A stretch of DNA of 64,000 bases, taken from NCBI RefSeq assembly GCF_013410405.1, contig NZ_JACCFK010000001.1:1550001-1614000 (forward strand), given 5' to 3'. This document shows positions 8,828 to 19,154 of this stretch, in pieces (position 1 is the stretch's first letter; the number at the start of each line of letters is the position of its first letter). A program made the position numbers and the translations under genes. A model generated the notes under the pieces. The model was not told the DNA's origin and made no database searches. It worked only from the letters and a program-made list of their open reading frames with translations. The stretch is from Amycolatopsis endophytica. Lineage in GTDB: Bacteria > Actinomycetota > Actinomycetes > Mycobacteriales > Pseudonocardiaceae.

Positions 8828-9582
8828 TCGACGCTGTTGGCAACCCCCAGTCGCTGCTGCTGCTCGGCGGCACGTCGGACATCGCGCTGGCGATCGCCCG
8901 GAAGTACCTGACCGACGCGCCCGAACTGCGCGTCGTGCTGGCCGCGCGGGCCTCGGAGCGCCGCAAGCTGGCCGCGGAGCAGCTGCGCTCCGCGGGCGCG
9001 ATGGTGTCCGAAGTGGACTTCGACGCGAAGGACATGGAATCGCACCCCGCGATGCTGGACCAGGCGTTCGCCGGTGGCGACATCGACGTGGCCGTGGTGG
9101 CGTTCGGCCTGCTCGGCGATGCCGAGGAGGCGTGGCAGAACCACGGGATCGCGGTCGAGCTGGCGACGGTGAACTACACCGCGGCGGTGTCGGTCGGCGT
9201 GGCGCTGGCGGACAAGTTGAAGGTGCAGGGCCACGGTTCCGTGATCGCACTGTCCTCTGTGGCTGGTGAGCGGGTGCGCCGGTCGAACTTCATGTACGGC
9301 TCGACGAAGGCCGGCTTCGACGGGTTCTACCTCGGTCTTGGCGAGGCGCTGGCGCCGTCCGGCATCAAGGTGACGGTCGTGCGACCGGGCCAGGTCAAGA
9401 CGAAGATGACCGAGGGCATGGGCAAGGCCCCGCTGGAGCAGACGGCCGAGCAGGTCGCCGAGATCGCCGTGGACGCGGCCCGCAAGGGCAAGGAACTGGT
9501 GTGGGCGCCCGCGCCGTTCCGCGCGGTGATGTCGGTGCTGCGCCACGTGCCGCGGCCGATCTTCCGCAAGCTGCCGATCTGA
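8824..9582 (+). CDS. dprE2: Decaprenylphosphoryl-2-keto-beta-D-erythropentose reductase DprE2
   Basis: Short-chain dehydrogenase that reduces the DprE1 product to decaprenyl-phosphoryl-arabinose using NAD(P)H. The 252-residue protein has the nucleotide-binding [13 protein letters not shown] near residue 15, catalytic serine in IALSSVAGE and the YxxxK pair in YGSTKAG (about 159-163). The C-terminal tail is basic and ends with a hydrophobic helix suited to membrane association. It is coupled to dprE1 by the overlapping GTGA and followed by a strong hairpin, so dprE1-dprE2 is a two-gene operon. Confidence 0.95.
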   Translation: MIDAVGNPQSLLLLGGTSDIALAIARKYLTDAPELRVVLAARASERRKLAAEQLRSAGAMVSEVDFDAKDMESHPAMLDQAFAGGDIDVAVVAFGLLGDAEEAWQNHGIAVELATVNYTAAVSVGVALADKLKVQGHGSVIALSSVAGERVRRSNFMYGSTKAGFDGFYLGLGEALAPSGIKVTVVRPGQVKTKMTEGMGKAPLEQTAEQVAEIAVDAARKGKELVWAPAPFRAVMSVLRHVPRPIFRKLPI

Positions 9583-9597
9583 TCCCCGGATCGACGC

Positions 9598-9630
9598 AAC
9601 GCCCCCGGACTTCGCGTCCGGGGGCGTTTT
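9598..9630 (+). terminator. Intrinsic terminator after dprE2
   Basis: Perfect 13-bp stem (9598-9610 with 9616-9628), 5-nt loop TTCGC, followed by a T run that starts in the stem (TTTT at 9627-9630). It lies between convergent genes and could also stop the minus-strand GT-C transcript, whose stop codon is at 9635. Confidence 0.85.
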
Positions 9631-9634
9631 CGCG

Positions 9635-11761
9635 TCACTGGCTCAGCCAGTAGCCGTACGAGGTGTAGTCCGGGTAGGGGTTCAACAGCGGGCGCGGCTG
9701 CTGGATCTCCAGCTGCACCGAGGAGTCCGTGATCAGCTCGCCGGGGATCGTGTAGCTGTAGGTCGACCACACGCCGTCGCGTTCGTCGCGGGTCCAGGAG
9801 CCAGCGTCGACGCCGTTGACCAGCACCCGCATGTCGAACACGGTGCCGTGCATCGCCGTGCGGGAGGTGATCGTCAGGGGTTTGCCGGGCTCCAGGTTGT
9901 GCGCCGTGAAACGCTCGCCACCCACGATCGGGCGTGAGCTGTCCACCACGTCACCCACCCGGGCCAGCGAGGTCCATGGCTGCGTGCCCACCTGTGACAG
10001 CACCGGCACGTACCCGTGCTCGCCCTCGCTGGCCAGGTCACCGACGTTCACGTAGTCCCGCAGCACCCCCGGCACCGCCTGCTCGTCGCCGCTCCCGGCC
10101 AGTGACCAGTCGGCCTCGTAGACGTTCAGCTCACGGAACGGCACGATCAACCGCCCTCCGAGATCGGGCTGGGCGTGCACGTCGAAGGTCAGCTCCGACG
10201 GCGTCCGGAGCACCCCGGCGTCCTTGAGCGGCTCCATCGACGGCCCCGGCCACGGGTCGTACACGGCGAAGTAGTCCGGCCGCTGCTCCGCGGGCAGGTG
10301 CTTGAGCGCCTCGTACAGCGAGCCCGTCCCGTTGTTCGCCGGCGCGGCGAACCCGTTCGTGGCCAGTCCGATCAGGTCCAGCACCCGGTGCTCGCCGAAG
10401 TAGGCGACCGCGCCGACGTCCTTCACCGCCACCGTCGCGTCCGGCGGCAGGTTGCCGCGCACCCACTGCGCCACCGACACGTCCGTGTCCCGGATCGCCG
10501 CCGTCGCCCGTCCGTACCGGACCGACCAGCCCGGCAGCTCCGCCAGCGTCACCACCAGCACCACCGCGAGCGCGCCGTGCAGTGAGACGCGCCGGGCCCG
10601 CGACTGGCGGGCGATCCGGCTCAGCCCGTACACGCCGATCACCACGAACAGTACGAACACCGGCATGAACGGCTGCACGTACCGCAGCTCGTGCACCAGC
10701 GCGGTGTTCAAAGTGGACACCGACAGCAGGATCAGCAGCAGCCCGGCGGCCAGTGCGAACAGCATCGGCCGCCAGGTGCGCCGCGTCAGGAACACGTAGG
10801 CCATCCCGGCCGCGAACACCAGCAGCGCACCGGGGAACGCGTAGTCCTGGATGCCGAAGCCGAAGAAGATGCCCAGGAACGACCGCGCGTTGGCCATCGT
10901 CCGGTCGACGAACTCGCTGAACCAGAACACCGGCCGGTCGTGCAGGAACGACTTCGACTGGATGCCGTTCGCCGACGCGGTCCCGGTGGCGATCTTGTAG
11001 AACACCAGCTGCGCGGCGCCGACCGCGACCGGCAGGAGCGTCCACAGTGCCCGCAGCACCGTGCTCCGCGCACCGGCTTCGCGCCGGTTCGCCCCCAACG
11101 TCCACAGTGCCGCGACCGCCAGCATCACGGCCAGGATCAGGCCCTCGGTCCGCACCAGCGCCAGCAGCGCGCCCAGGACGGGCATCCAGGTGAACCGCGG
11201 CTGCTCGTGCACGAACGCCAGCAGCGTCGCGACCACCAGCAGCATGACCAGGCCGACTTCCATGCCGCTGGCCGAACCCCACGCCAGCGGGCCGCTCACC
11301 GCGACCAGCACACCGGCCCACACCCCGACCGCCCTGGACACCAGTTTCGTGCCCAGCACCGTCACCAGCGCGGCCGTGACCGCGAAGCACAGGACGCCGA
11401 ACCCCACGGCGAACGCCAGGAAGAACGTGCCGTGGAACCCGACCGCGTAGGCGGCACCGAGCACCAGCGCGTACAGCAGACTGCTCGCGCCCGCGCTGAT
11501 GTCGTCGCCCGTGTTGAACTGGAAGAAGTGCCCCAGCCCGAGCTGGCGGCCGTACTGCAGGTGGATGTAGACGTCGTCGAGCGGCGCGATCAGCTTGCCG
11601 TCGTTCCAGCCCAGACCACTCAGGACGAACACCGCGCCGACGGCCGCCGCGAGGAGACCGGTGAGCCAGAACGCGGGATCACGGGGCAGGGCGGGACGGG
11701 ACCGCCGCGGGGCGCGGTCGACCTCGTCCGGAGCGTGCAGAACCTCGGTCACTTCACGCAC
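9635..11761 (-). CDS. GT-C superfamily membrane glycosyltransferase
   Basis: A 708-residue multispanning protein predicted to transfer sugars from a lipid-linked donor outside the membrane. Residues 30-420 contain about 11 hydrophobic helices. The first extracytoplasmic loop carries the acidic GT-C motif APLDDVYIHLQYGRQ followed by FQFNTGDDISAGASSLLY, the pattern seen in ArnT/AftB-type enzymes. The C-terminal 290 residues form a soluble, beta-rich periplasmic domain. It lies 27 bp after an unknown gene that follows aftA, so an arabinan-branching or capping role is plausible. Which Aft-type activity it has cannot be decided here. The start could be the GTG at 11761 or the next GTG 9 bp in. Confidence 0.7.
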   Translation of the reverse strand: MREVTEVLHAPDEVDRAPRRSRPALPRDPAFWLTGLLAAAVGAVFVLSGLGWNDGKLIAPLDDVYIHLQYGRQLGLGHFFQFNTGDDISAGASSLLYALVLGAAYAVGFHGTFFLAFAVGFGVLCFAVTAALVTVLGTKLVSRAVGVWAGVLVAVSGPLAWGSASGMEVGLVMLLVVATLLAFVHEQPRFTWMPVLGALLALVRTEGLILAVMLAVAALWTLGANRREAGARSTVLRALWTLLPVAVGAAQLVFYKIATGTASANGIQSKSFLHDRPVFWFSEFVDRTMANARSFLGIFFGFGIQDYAFPGALLVFAAGMAYVFLTRRTWRPMLFALAAGLLLILLSVSTLNTALVHELRYVQPFMPVFVLFVVIGVYGLSRIARQSRARRVSLHGALAVVLVVTLAELPGWSVRYGRATAAIRDTDVSVAQWVRGNLPPDATVAVKDVGAVAYFGEHRVLDLIGLATNGFAAPANNGTGSLYEALKHLPAEQRPDYFAVYDPWPGPSMEPLKDAGVLRTPSELTFDVHAQPDLGGRLIVPFRELNVYEADWSLAGSGDEQAVPGVLRDYVNVGDLASEGEHGYVPVLSQVGTQPWTSLARVGDVVDSSRPIVGGERFTAHNLEPGKPLTITSRTAMHGTVFDMRVLVNGVDAGSWTRDERDGVWSTYSYTIPGELITDSSVQLEIQQPRPLLNPYPDYTSYGYWLSQ

Positions 11762-11788
11762 ACGCCCCGGCCCGGTCTCCTCGTTGCC

Positions 11789-12568
11789 TCATCTGGCCAG
11801 GCTATCGCGCGACTCGCGCCATTGGTCGAACAGCAGGTCCCGGTGCATCTCGTGGTAGCGCGCCAGGTCGAAGACGTGCACGGTTTTCGCCCAGCGCAGT
11901 GCGTCGTCCACGCGGAACCCGTCGGCCTCCGCGCGCTCGAAATCCGTGCCCAGGTAGTAGATCCCGACCGAACCGTCGAGGGTGATCCCGGCCACCTCAC
12001 AGGACGATCCGAGGTATTCGGCACGCGTGCTCACCTCGGCGACCCGTCCGCCCTCGGTTTCCAGCACACCGGACCGCGGCCGCCCGGTGACCACCGCCGC
12101 CTGCCCGTTCGGCCAGCCGCCGTGCAGCGGGAAACCCTCCACCGGGCGCGCGAACCGCGCCGCGCGCCACCGCGTGAAGAGCAGGTCGTTCTGCCGCTCG
12201 GCATACTCGCGGAGGTCACGCAGATCGACGTTCTTGTAGTACTCGTACGAGTTCTCCTGCACGAAACCGTTGACCGTGGCCCATTCGTGGTCCCACTCGG
12301 CTTCCAGGACACGGGCGGTGCCGTTGTCGAAAGCGGTGTCGACCATCACGCGGTGGTCCCGGTAGGACGCGTAGACCTGCACGGAGAAAACGCGTTCACA
12401 CATCTCCACCGGAACCGCACCGGCGAGTTCGCCGCGGGGGTGCGGTGTCGGTCGCTGCCCGTCGGCCTGCGGGAAGTGCACGTAATTGTCGCCAGCCGCA
12501 TAGGAAACCGCGTGCGAAACACCGTCGACGACGGCGATCGTGCCGGTGCGGTACAGGGGGTAGGTCAC
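11789..12568 (-). CDS. Uncharacterised protein with an internal duplication
   Basis: A 259-residue soluble protein with no signal peptide or membrane helix. Two helical segments are clearly related: YAERQNDLLFTRWRAAR (about 139-155) and YHEMHRDLLFDQWRESR near the C-terminus (about 239-255), each preceded by a GF-containing strand. This suggests two copies of one domain. The GTG start has a GAGGGGGAA Shine-Dalgarno 5-10 nt upstream. It sits between aftA (72-bp gap) and a GT-C gene (27-bp gap) in the same direction, so it probably belongs to the arabinogalactan operon. I do not recognise the family. Confidence 0.75.
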   Translation of the reverse strand: MTYPLYRTGTIAVVDGVSHAVSYAAGDNYVHFPQADGQRPTPHPRGELAGAVPVEMCERVFSVQVYASYRDHRVMVDTAFDNGTARVLEAEWDHEWATVNGFVQENSYEYYKNVDLRDLREYAERQNDLLFTRWRAARFARPVEGFPLHGGWPNGQAAVVTGRPRSGVLETEGGRVAEVSTRAEYLGSSCEVAGITLDGSVGIYYLGTDFERAEADGFRVDDALRWAKTVHVFDLARYHEMHRDLLFDQWRESRDSLAR

Positions 12569-12640
12569 GCCGGTTCCCCCTCTGCGTTTACCCGGTTACG
12601 GACTGGTGTGTGCGCAGCAGTTTACGAGAAACTCACACAT

Positions 12641-14590
12641 TCAGCTAATCGGTGCGGCGGTGGTGTCCACGATCACGACGAACGGTCCCACTTGGCGCTG
12701 GACGAACTCGGGCGCGGAGAACAGTTCCGGCGCGAAGGACACGTCGTCCACACGCAACGGAACGCCCCGCGGGAACGTGTCGGTCGCGATCGGCATCACC
12801 AGCGTGCCGTCGTCGGCGCGGCGCAGCACGAACACGTTGGGCGCCTGGTGCGGGTTCGACCGCAACCGCGCGAGCAGGTCGGCCGAATCCGTCGCGCTCG
12901 CCCAAGCCTTGATCTCGTCGTTGCGCTGCGCGTACCCGGCCAGCGGGTTGGCGTAGTGCGGCGTGGTCTGCTGGAAACCCCAGTACGGCTCGAACGACAA
13001 CAGCCTGTCGTGCGCCGAGAGCACGATGTTGCCGGTCGCCGGTCGCCCGGTCAGCTCGCCGATCGCCGAGATCAGCTCGCCCGTCCAGTACCCGTCCTGC
13101 TCGGGGTCGTGCCCGTAGTTCGCGTTCCAGCCGTCCGGGTAGTAGTCGGATTCGGCGGTGTCCACCGTGTCCTTCATCGTGGTGCCGACGATCGTCTGGG
13201 ACACCGACACCGCGCCCAGCACGGCGAGCACGAACGCGACCGTCCGCATCGGCCGGACGTGCTTGCCCAGCCAGCGCACGAGCTCGACCAGCGCGAACAC
13301 GCCCGCCACGGCCAGTGCCACGTCGATGGTCACGATGAACCGGAACGACAGCAGCGTGGTGCGGACCAGGATCGCCAGACTGGACAACGCGAACCACAGG
13401 TAGACCAGCGCGGTCAGCACGAGCAGCACGAACGCGACCGGGTCGCGGCGTGCCCGCACCACCAGCCAGACCAGACCGGCCAGGCACAGCACGCCGAAGA
13501 AGCTCGCCGTCTGGAACGGCATCGGGAAGTAGGTGCTGATCTCGGGCAGGAAGTGCGCGGCGACGTTGGGCTTGCCCAGGCCGCCGGCCAGGATGAACGG
13601 TCCCCAGGTGATCAGCGAGATCAGCCCGGTGACCACGCCGATGCCGATCAGCCGCAGCAGTAGCCGCTTGATCACCGGGCCCGCGGGCTCACCGTCGCGG
13701 ACGTCCAGCGCCAGCGCGACCAGTGCCAGCACCACGACAGCGAACACGCCGAACACCAGGTGCAGCGTGTAGGTGACGCCGGAGAACCCGAGGTAGACGC
13801 CGATCAGCACGAGCGGCCACGCCGGCACGCGGCCGCGACGGCGCAGCACGGACCAGGTCAGCACGAGGACCGGCGGCAGCCAGGCGGTGGTCGGCCACGC
13901 GTAGGGCTCCTCGGGCGCGAGCGCGACGAAACCGGCCAGCACGGTGGCCACCGACGCCAGCAGCGCCATCCGGCGCCGCACGACGAGGCTCCACAACACG
14001 AACGCGACCACACCGGACACCGCGGCCCAGGTGATCGAGTACGGCTTGTACGCCTCCCAGCCCTCCATGCCCAGCAGGTTCGCGAACCGGCCGCCGAGCC
14101 AGAACCAGCCGCCGGGGTAGTAGGCGGCCAGGCCGTGGTAGTTCACGTCGGCCAGGCCCGCGGTCCCGGTCAGCCGCTCCAGGTACTGCAGGCGGAACGT
14201 GTTGTCCACGCTGGAGCCGCCGAGGAAGAACCGGGTGCCCTGCAGCGGGATCGCCAGCAGCAGGGTGGACAGCGCGGTGAGCGCGGCCCAGCTGCCGCCC
14301 AGGCGCACCCACAGCGGCCAGCGGGCGGCGCCGCTGTACAGCAGCGAACCGAACAGCACGATCACGATCACCGCGACGGCCAGGTTGACCAGCGCGTCCG
14401 GCACGTACGTGCCCGTGTCGACGCCCAGCTTGTTCGCGCCGAACTGCAGCACGAGGCTGAACACCACCGCCGCGACGATGCCCAGCACCAGCTCGGCCAC
14501 GGTGCGGCCGGGTCCGAGCCGGGTCAGCGGGTGGTGCGGTGCGGGTTCGGTGTCCGTGTCGCCGCCGGGCCGGGCCAAGGTGGTCGTCAC
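12641..14590 (-). CDS. aftA: Galactan 5-O-arabinofuranosyltransferase AftA (Rv3792-like)
   Basis: GT-C enzyme that adds the first arabinofuranose from decaprenyl-phosphoryl-arabinose to galactan on the outer membrane face. The 649-residue protein has about 11-13 transmembrane helices and AftA landmarks: the loop SSVDNTFRLQYLERLT with its acidic residue, DVNYHGLAAYYPGGWFWLGG, and a C-terminal extracytoplasmic domain of about 170 residues. The GTG at 14590 overlaps the UbiA stop codon (GTGA), so it is the fourth gene of a glf-PAP2-ubiA-aftA operon. In M. tuberculosis aftA lies by embCAB instead. Confidence 0.9.
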   Translation of the reverse strand: MTTTLARPGGDTDTEPAPHHPLTRLGPGRTVAELVLGIVAAVVFSLVLQFGANKLGVDTGTYVPDALVNLAVAVIVIVLFGSLLYSGAARWPLWVRLGGSWAALTALSTLLLAIPLQGTRFFLGGSSVDNTFRLQYLERLTGTAGLADVNYHGLAAYYPGGWFWLGGRFANLLGMEGWEAYKPYSITWAAVSGVVAFVLWSLVVRRRMALLASVATVLAGFVALAPEEPYAWPTTAWLPPVLVLTWSVLRRRGRVPAWPLVLIGVYLGFSGVTYTLHLVFGVFAVVVLALVALALDVRDGEPAGPVIKRLLLRLIGIGVVTGLISLITWGPFILAGGLGKPNVAAHFLPEISTYFPMPFQTASFFGVLCLAGLVWLVVRARRDPVAFVLLVLTALVYLWFALSSLAILVRTTLLSFRFIVTIDVALAVAGVFALVELVRWLGKHVRPMRTVAFVLAVLGAVSVSQTIVGTTMKDTVDTAESDYYPDGWNANYGHDPEQDGYWTGELISAIGELTGRPATGNIVLSAHDRLLSFEPYWGFQQTTPHYANPLAGYAQRNDEIKAWASATDSADLLARLRSNPHQAPNVFVLRRADDGTLVMPIATDTFPRGVPLRVDDVSFAPELFSAPEFVQRQVGPFVVIVDTTAAPIS

Positions 14591-15594
14591 AGGTAGAAGG
14601 TGACCCCGAGGGTGACCACCCACAGCACGCCCAGGACCTGCAGGATGCGGTCCTTGAGCACGATCTCGTCCGGCGCGCCCGCGGTGCCGCCGTCGACGTC
14701 GACCGCGTACCGCAGCACCGCGACGACGAACGGGACCATCGAGATGACCGGCCAGATCGACTGGTCGGAGCCCTCACGCAGCTCGAACGCCCACAGCGAG
14801 TACGACATGATCAGGATCGCCGCCGCCGTCGCCCACACGAAGCGCAGGTAGCTGGCCGAGTACTTCTTCAGCGACGACCGGATCTTCGCTCCGGTGCGCT
14901 CGAAGAGCATGATCTCGGCGTAGCGCTTGCCCGCGACCATGAACAGCGAACCGAACGCGGTGACCAGCAGGAACCACTGCGACAGGGCGATACCGGCGGC
15001 GACACCACCGGCGATCGAGCGCATCAGGAAGCCCGATCCGACGATCGCCAGGTCGATCACCGGCTGGTGCTTGAGGCCGAAGCAGTAGCCCAGCTGCACC
15101 GCCTCGTAGACGCCCAGCACGATCGCCAGTTGCGGGCTCGCCATGAACGACAGGGCCAGGCCGACGCCGAAGAACAGCACCGCGGCCGCGTAGGCGGCGG
15201 GCACCGGCACGATCCCGGCCGCGATCGGCCGGTTCCGCTTCGTCGGGTGCGCCTTGTCCGCCTCGACGTCGACGGCGTCGTTGATCAGGTACACCGACGA
15301 CGCGACCAGGCTGAACGCCACGAACGCGATGACCGCGTCCAGGAGCACCGAACCGTTGGTGATCTGGGCCGCGGTGAACGGCGCCACGAAGACCAGGACG
15401 TTCTTCGCCCACTGCTTCGGGCGCGCCGTCTTCGCGACGCCGAGGACCATGCCCACCGGGCCGCGCTTGGCGGCGGGGGCCGGTTCGGCCGCCGGGGACT
15501 CGGTGGCCTCCGGCGCCGTCGTCTTCGCTTCGGCCGCCTCGCTGGTTTCGTCCACGATCTCGGCTTCCGCGGCGTTGTCAACTGATTTGGTCAC
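14587..15594 (-). CDS. ubiA: Decaprenyl-phosphate phosphoribosyltransferase UbiA (Rv3806c-like)
   Basis: Integral membrane prenyltransferase that moves 5-phosphoribose from PRPP to decaprenyl phosphate, committing it to arabinan donor synthesis. The 335-residue protein begins with an acidic, Ala-rich cytoplasmic tail of about 45 residues not needed for the fold. Then come ARPKQWAKN, the first Asp-rich motif NDAVDVEADKAHPTKRNRP and about nine helices. The GTG start at 15594 follows the PAP2 stop by 10 bp with GGGAAC upstream. The stop overlaps aftA. Motifs and neighbours make the assignment firm. Confidence 0.93.
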   Translation of the reverse strand: MTKSVDNAAEAEIVDETSEAAEAKTTAPEATESPAAEPAPAAKRGPVGMVLGVAKTARPKQWAKNVLVFVAPFTAAQITNGSVLLDAVIAFVAFSLVASSVYLINDAVDVEADKAHPTKRNRPIAAGIVPVPAAYAAAVLFFGVGLALSFMASPQLAIVLGVYEAVQLGYCFGLKHQPVIDLAIVGSGFLMRSIAGGVAAGIALSQWFLLVTAFGSLFMVAGKRYAEIMLFERTGAKIRSSLKKYSASYLRFVWATAAAILIMSYSLWAFELREGSDQSIWPVISMVPFVVAVLRYAVDVDGGTAGAPDEIVLKDRILQVLGVLWVVTLGVTFYL

Positions 15595-15604
15595 GGGTGG
15601 TTCC

Positions 15605-17387
<1,783 letters not shown>

Positions 17388-17390
17388 TCA

Positions 17391-18275
17391 CTATTGCGCG
17401 TCACGCAGGCCGGGCAGCACGTCGGAGACCACTTCTTCGAGCACCGACTCGCGCCCCGCGTACGGGCCCGACGAGCGCGGCCAGTGCACCACGACGTCGG
17501 TGAAGCCGAGTTCGCCCGCGCGGCCCGCCGCGTCGACGAACGCCTCCTTGCTGACCAGGGAGAACACCGGTGCGGCGTCCAGGCTGAGGTACCGGTGGAC
17601 CTCGTCGCGTTCGCGGCCGTTCTCGGCCAGCACCTGGTCGAACCGCTGGGACAACGCGGCGATGTCCGTCCACCACTCGTCGAGCGTTTCGGCCCCGCGG
17701 CCCGTGGTCACCCAGCCGCCACCATAAGTTGCGGCAACCTTCATCGCGCGCGGCCCATTCGCCGCGACGAGAAACGGAATTCGCGGCCGCTGGACACATC
17801 CGGGCAGATTCCGCGCGCCGCGCGCGGTGTAATACGTGCCCTCGTAGTCGAAACCGTCGGTGATGAGCAGGCCGTCGAGCGCCTCGACGAACTCGGCGAA
17901 CCGGTCGGAGCGCTGCCGCGGGGTCAGCTCCGGCTCGCCGAGGACCTGCGTGTCGTAGCCGAGACCGCCCGCGCCGATCCCGAGGATGACGCGGCCGTCG
18001 GCCACGTCGTCGAGGGTGATCAGCTCACGCGTGAACGGGACCGGGTGCCGGAAGTTCGGCGAGGCCACGAACGTGCCGAGCCGGATGGTCGAGGTGACCG
18101 TGGCGGCGGCGGTCAGCGTCGGCACCGCGCCGAACCACGGACCGTCGACCAGCGTCCGCCAGCCCAGGTGGTCGTAGGTCCAGGCGTGGTCGAAGCCGTA
18201 CTCCTCGGCGGCCCGCCACTTCGGCTCGGCCGCCCACCACCGGTCCTCGGGAAGAATCACGATGCCTGCGCGCAC
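17391..18275 (-). CDS. LLM-class, probably F420-dependent, oxidoreductase
   Basis: A 294-residue luciferase-like monooxygenase-fold protein. Family features are the N-terminal AGIVILPEDRWW strand, WTYDHLGW, the IRLGTFVASPNFRHP segment and LGIGAGGLGYD near residue 100. In actinobacteria such enzymes usually use cofactor F420, but the substrate is unknown. The GTG start lies 6 nt after a TAGCGT box, and the HAD gene is divergent 63 bp away. It ends 48 bp upstream of the glf start without overlap, so co-transcription with glf is possible but glf has its own promoter. Confidence 0.85.
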   Translation of the reverse strand: MRAGIVILPEDRWWAAEPKWRAAEEYGFDHAWTYDHLGWRTLVDGPWFGAVPTLTAAATVTSTIRLGTFVASPNFRHPVPFTRELITLDDVADGRVILGIGAGGLGYDTQVLGEPELTPRQRSDRFAEFVEALDGLLITDGFDYEGTYYTARGARNLPGCVQRPRIPFLVAANGPRAMKVAATYGGGWVTTGRGAETLDEWWTDIAALSQRFDQVLAENGRERDEVHRYLSLDAAPVFSLVSKEAFVDAAGRAGELGFTDVVVHWPRSSGPYAGRESVLEEVVSDVLPGLRDAQ

Positions 18276-18281
18276 CGGCCC

Positions 18282-18287
18282 ACGCTA
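18282..18287 (-). promoter_or_regulatory. -10 box of leaderless oxidoreductase promoter
   Basis: TAGCGT on the minus strand, 6 nt before the GTG at 18275. Confidence 0.5.
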
Positions 18288-18326
18288 TCGGTCGGCACCG
18301 GCGACCGGCCCACCGCGCACCCCGGG

Positions 18327-18332
18327 GACAAT
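18327..18332 (+). promoter_or_regulatory. -10 box of leaderless HAD-phosphatase promoter
   Basis: GACAAT, 6 nt before the GTG at 18339; the first base departs from the TAnnnT consensus. Confidence 0.4.
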
Positions 18333-18338
18333 GGGGGT

Positions 18339-19154
18339 GTGGAGAAACCCCTGCTGATCGCGTCGGATGTGGACGGCACCCTGCTCGACCCGCTGGAACG
18401 GATGTCGCCCCGCACCGCCGCCGTGCTGAGCCGCGCCATGGAGGCGGGGGTCCCGGTCGTACTCGCCACCGGGCGCCCGCCGCGCTGGATCCCGGCCGTC
18501 GCCGACGCCGGCGGCCTGACCGGTTACGCGGTGTGCGCGAACGGTGCCGTGCTGTACGACATCGGCCACGACGAGGTCGTCAGCGTGCACGGCGCGCTGG
18601 AGCCGATGCTGCTGGGCGACGCCGTCGACGAGCTGACCAAGGCGCTGCCGGGTTGCGGCTTCGCCGCCGAGCGCGTCGGCAGGCGCGCGGTGGACCCGGA
18701 CGTGCGGCACCTGGTGATCGAGCACGGCTACCGCAACCCGTGGGGCGACGGCGAGGGCGTGCCGGTGTCGCGCGCGGAGATCGTGGGGCGGCCCGCGGTG
18801 AAACTGCTGGTCAGCCACCCGGACATGACGTCGGACGAGATGGCGCGGGCGGCCAGGGCGGTGCTCGACGAATCGTTCGACATCACGTTCTCGGCCGGTG
18901 GCGGCCTGATCGAACTGGCCGCGCACGGCATCACGAAGGCCACCGGACTGGCCGAGGTGGCCGAGCGGTTCGGCGTGCCGGTGGAGCGGATCATCGCGTT
19001 CGGCGACATGCCCAACGACCTGGACATGCTGCGCTGGGCCGGTCACGGCGTGGCGATGGCGAACGCGCACCCGGCCGTGCTGGAGATCGCCGACGAGGTG
19101 ACCGGCCCGAACGGCGAAGACGGCGTCGCCCAGGTTCTGGAGCGCTGGTTCTAG
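18339..19154 (+). CDS. Cof-type HAD phosphatase (Rv3813c-like)
   Basis: A 271-residue type-IIB haloacid dehalogenase hydrolase. Motif I is SDVDGTLLD (residues about 9-17), motif II is in VLATGRP (about 44-50), the lysine motif is near AHGITKATGL, and motif III is FGDMPNDLDML (about 217-227). Such enzymes dephosphorylate small metabolites such as sugar phosphates or flavin precursors; the substrate is unknown. The M. tuberculosis relative Rv3813c is also near the galactan genes. Its TAG stop and the stop of the convergent GT-C gene share one CTAG palindrome. Confidence 0.88.
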   Translation: MEKPLLIASDVDGTLLDPLERMSPRTAAVLSRAMEAGVPVVLATGRPPRWIPAVADAGGLTGYAVCANGAVLYDIGHDEVVSVHGALEPMLLGDAVDELTKALPGCGFAAERVGRRAVDPDVRHLVIEHGYRNPWGDGEGVPVSRAEIVGRPAVKLLVSHPDMTSDEMARAARAVLDESFDITFSAGGGLIELAAHGITKATGLAEVAERFGVPVERIIAFGDMPNDLDMLRWAGHGVAMANAHPAVLEIADEVTGPNGEDGVAQVLERWF

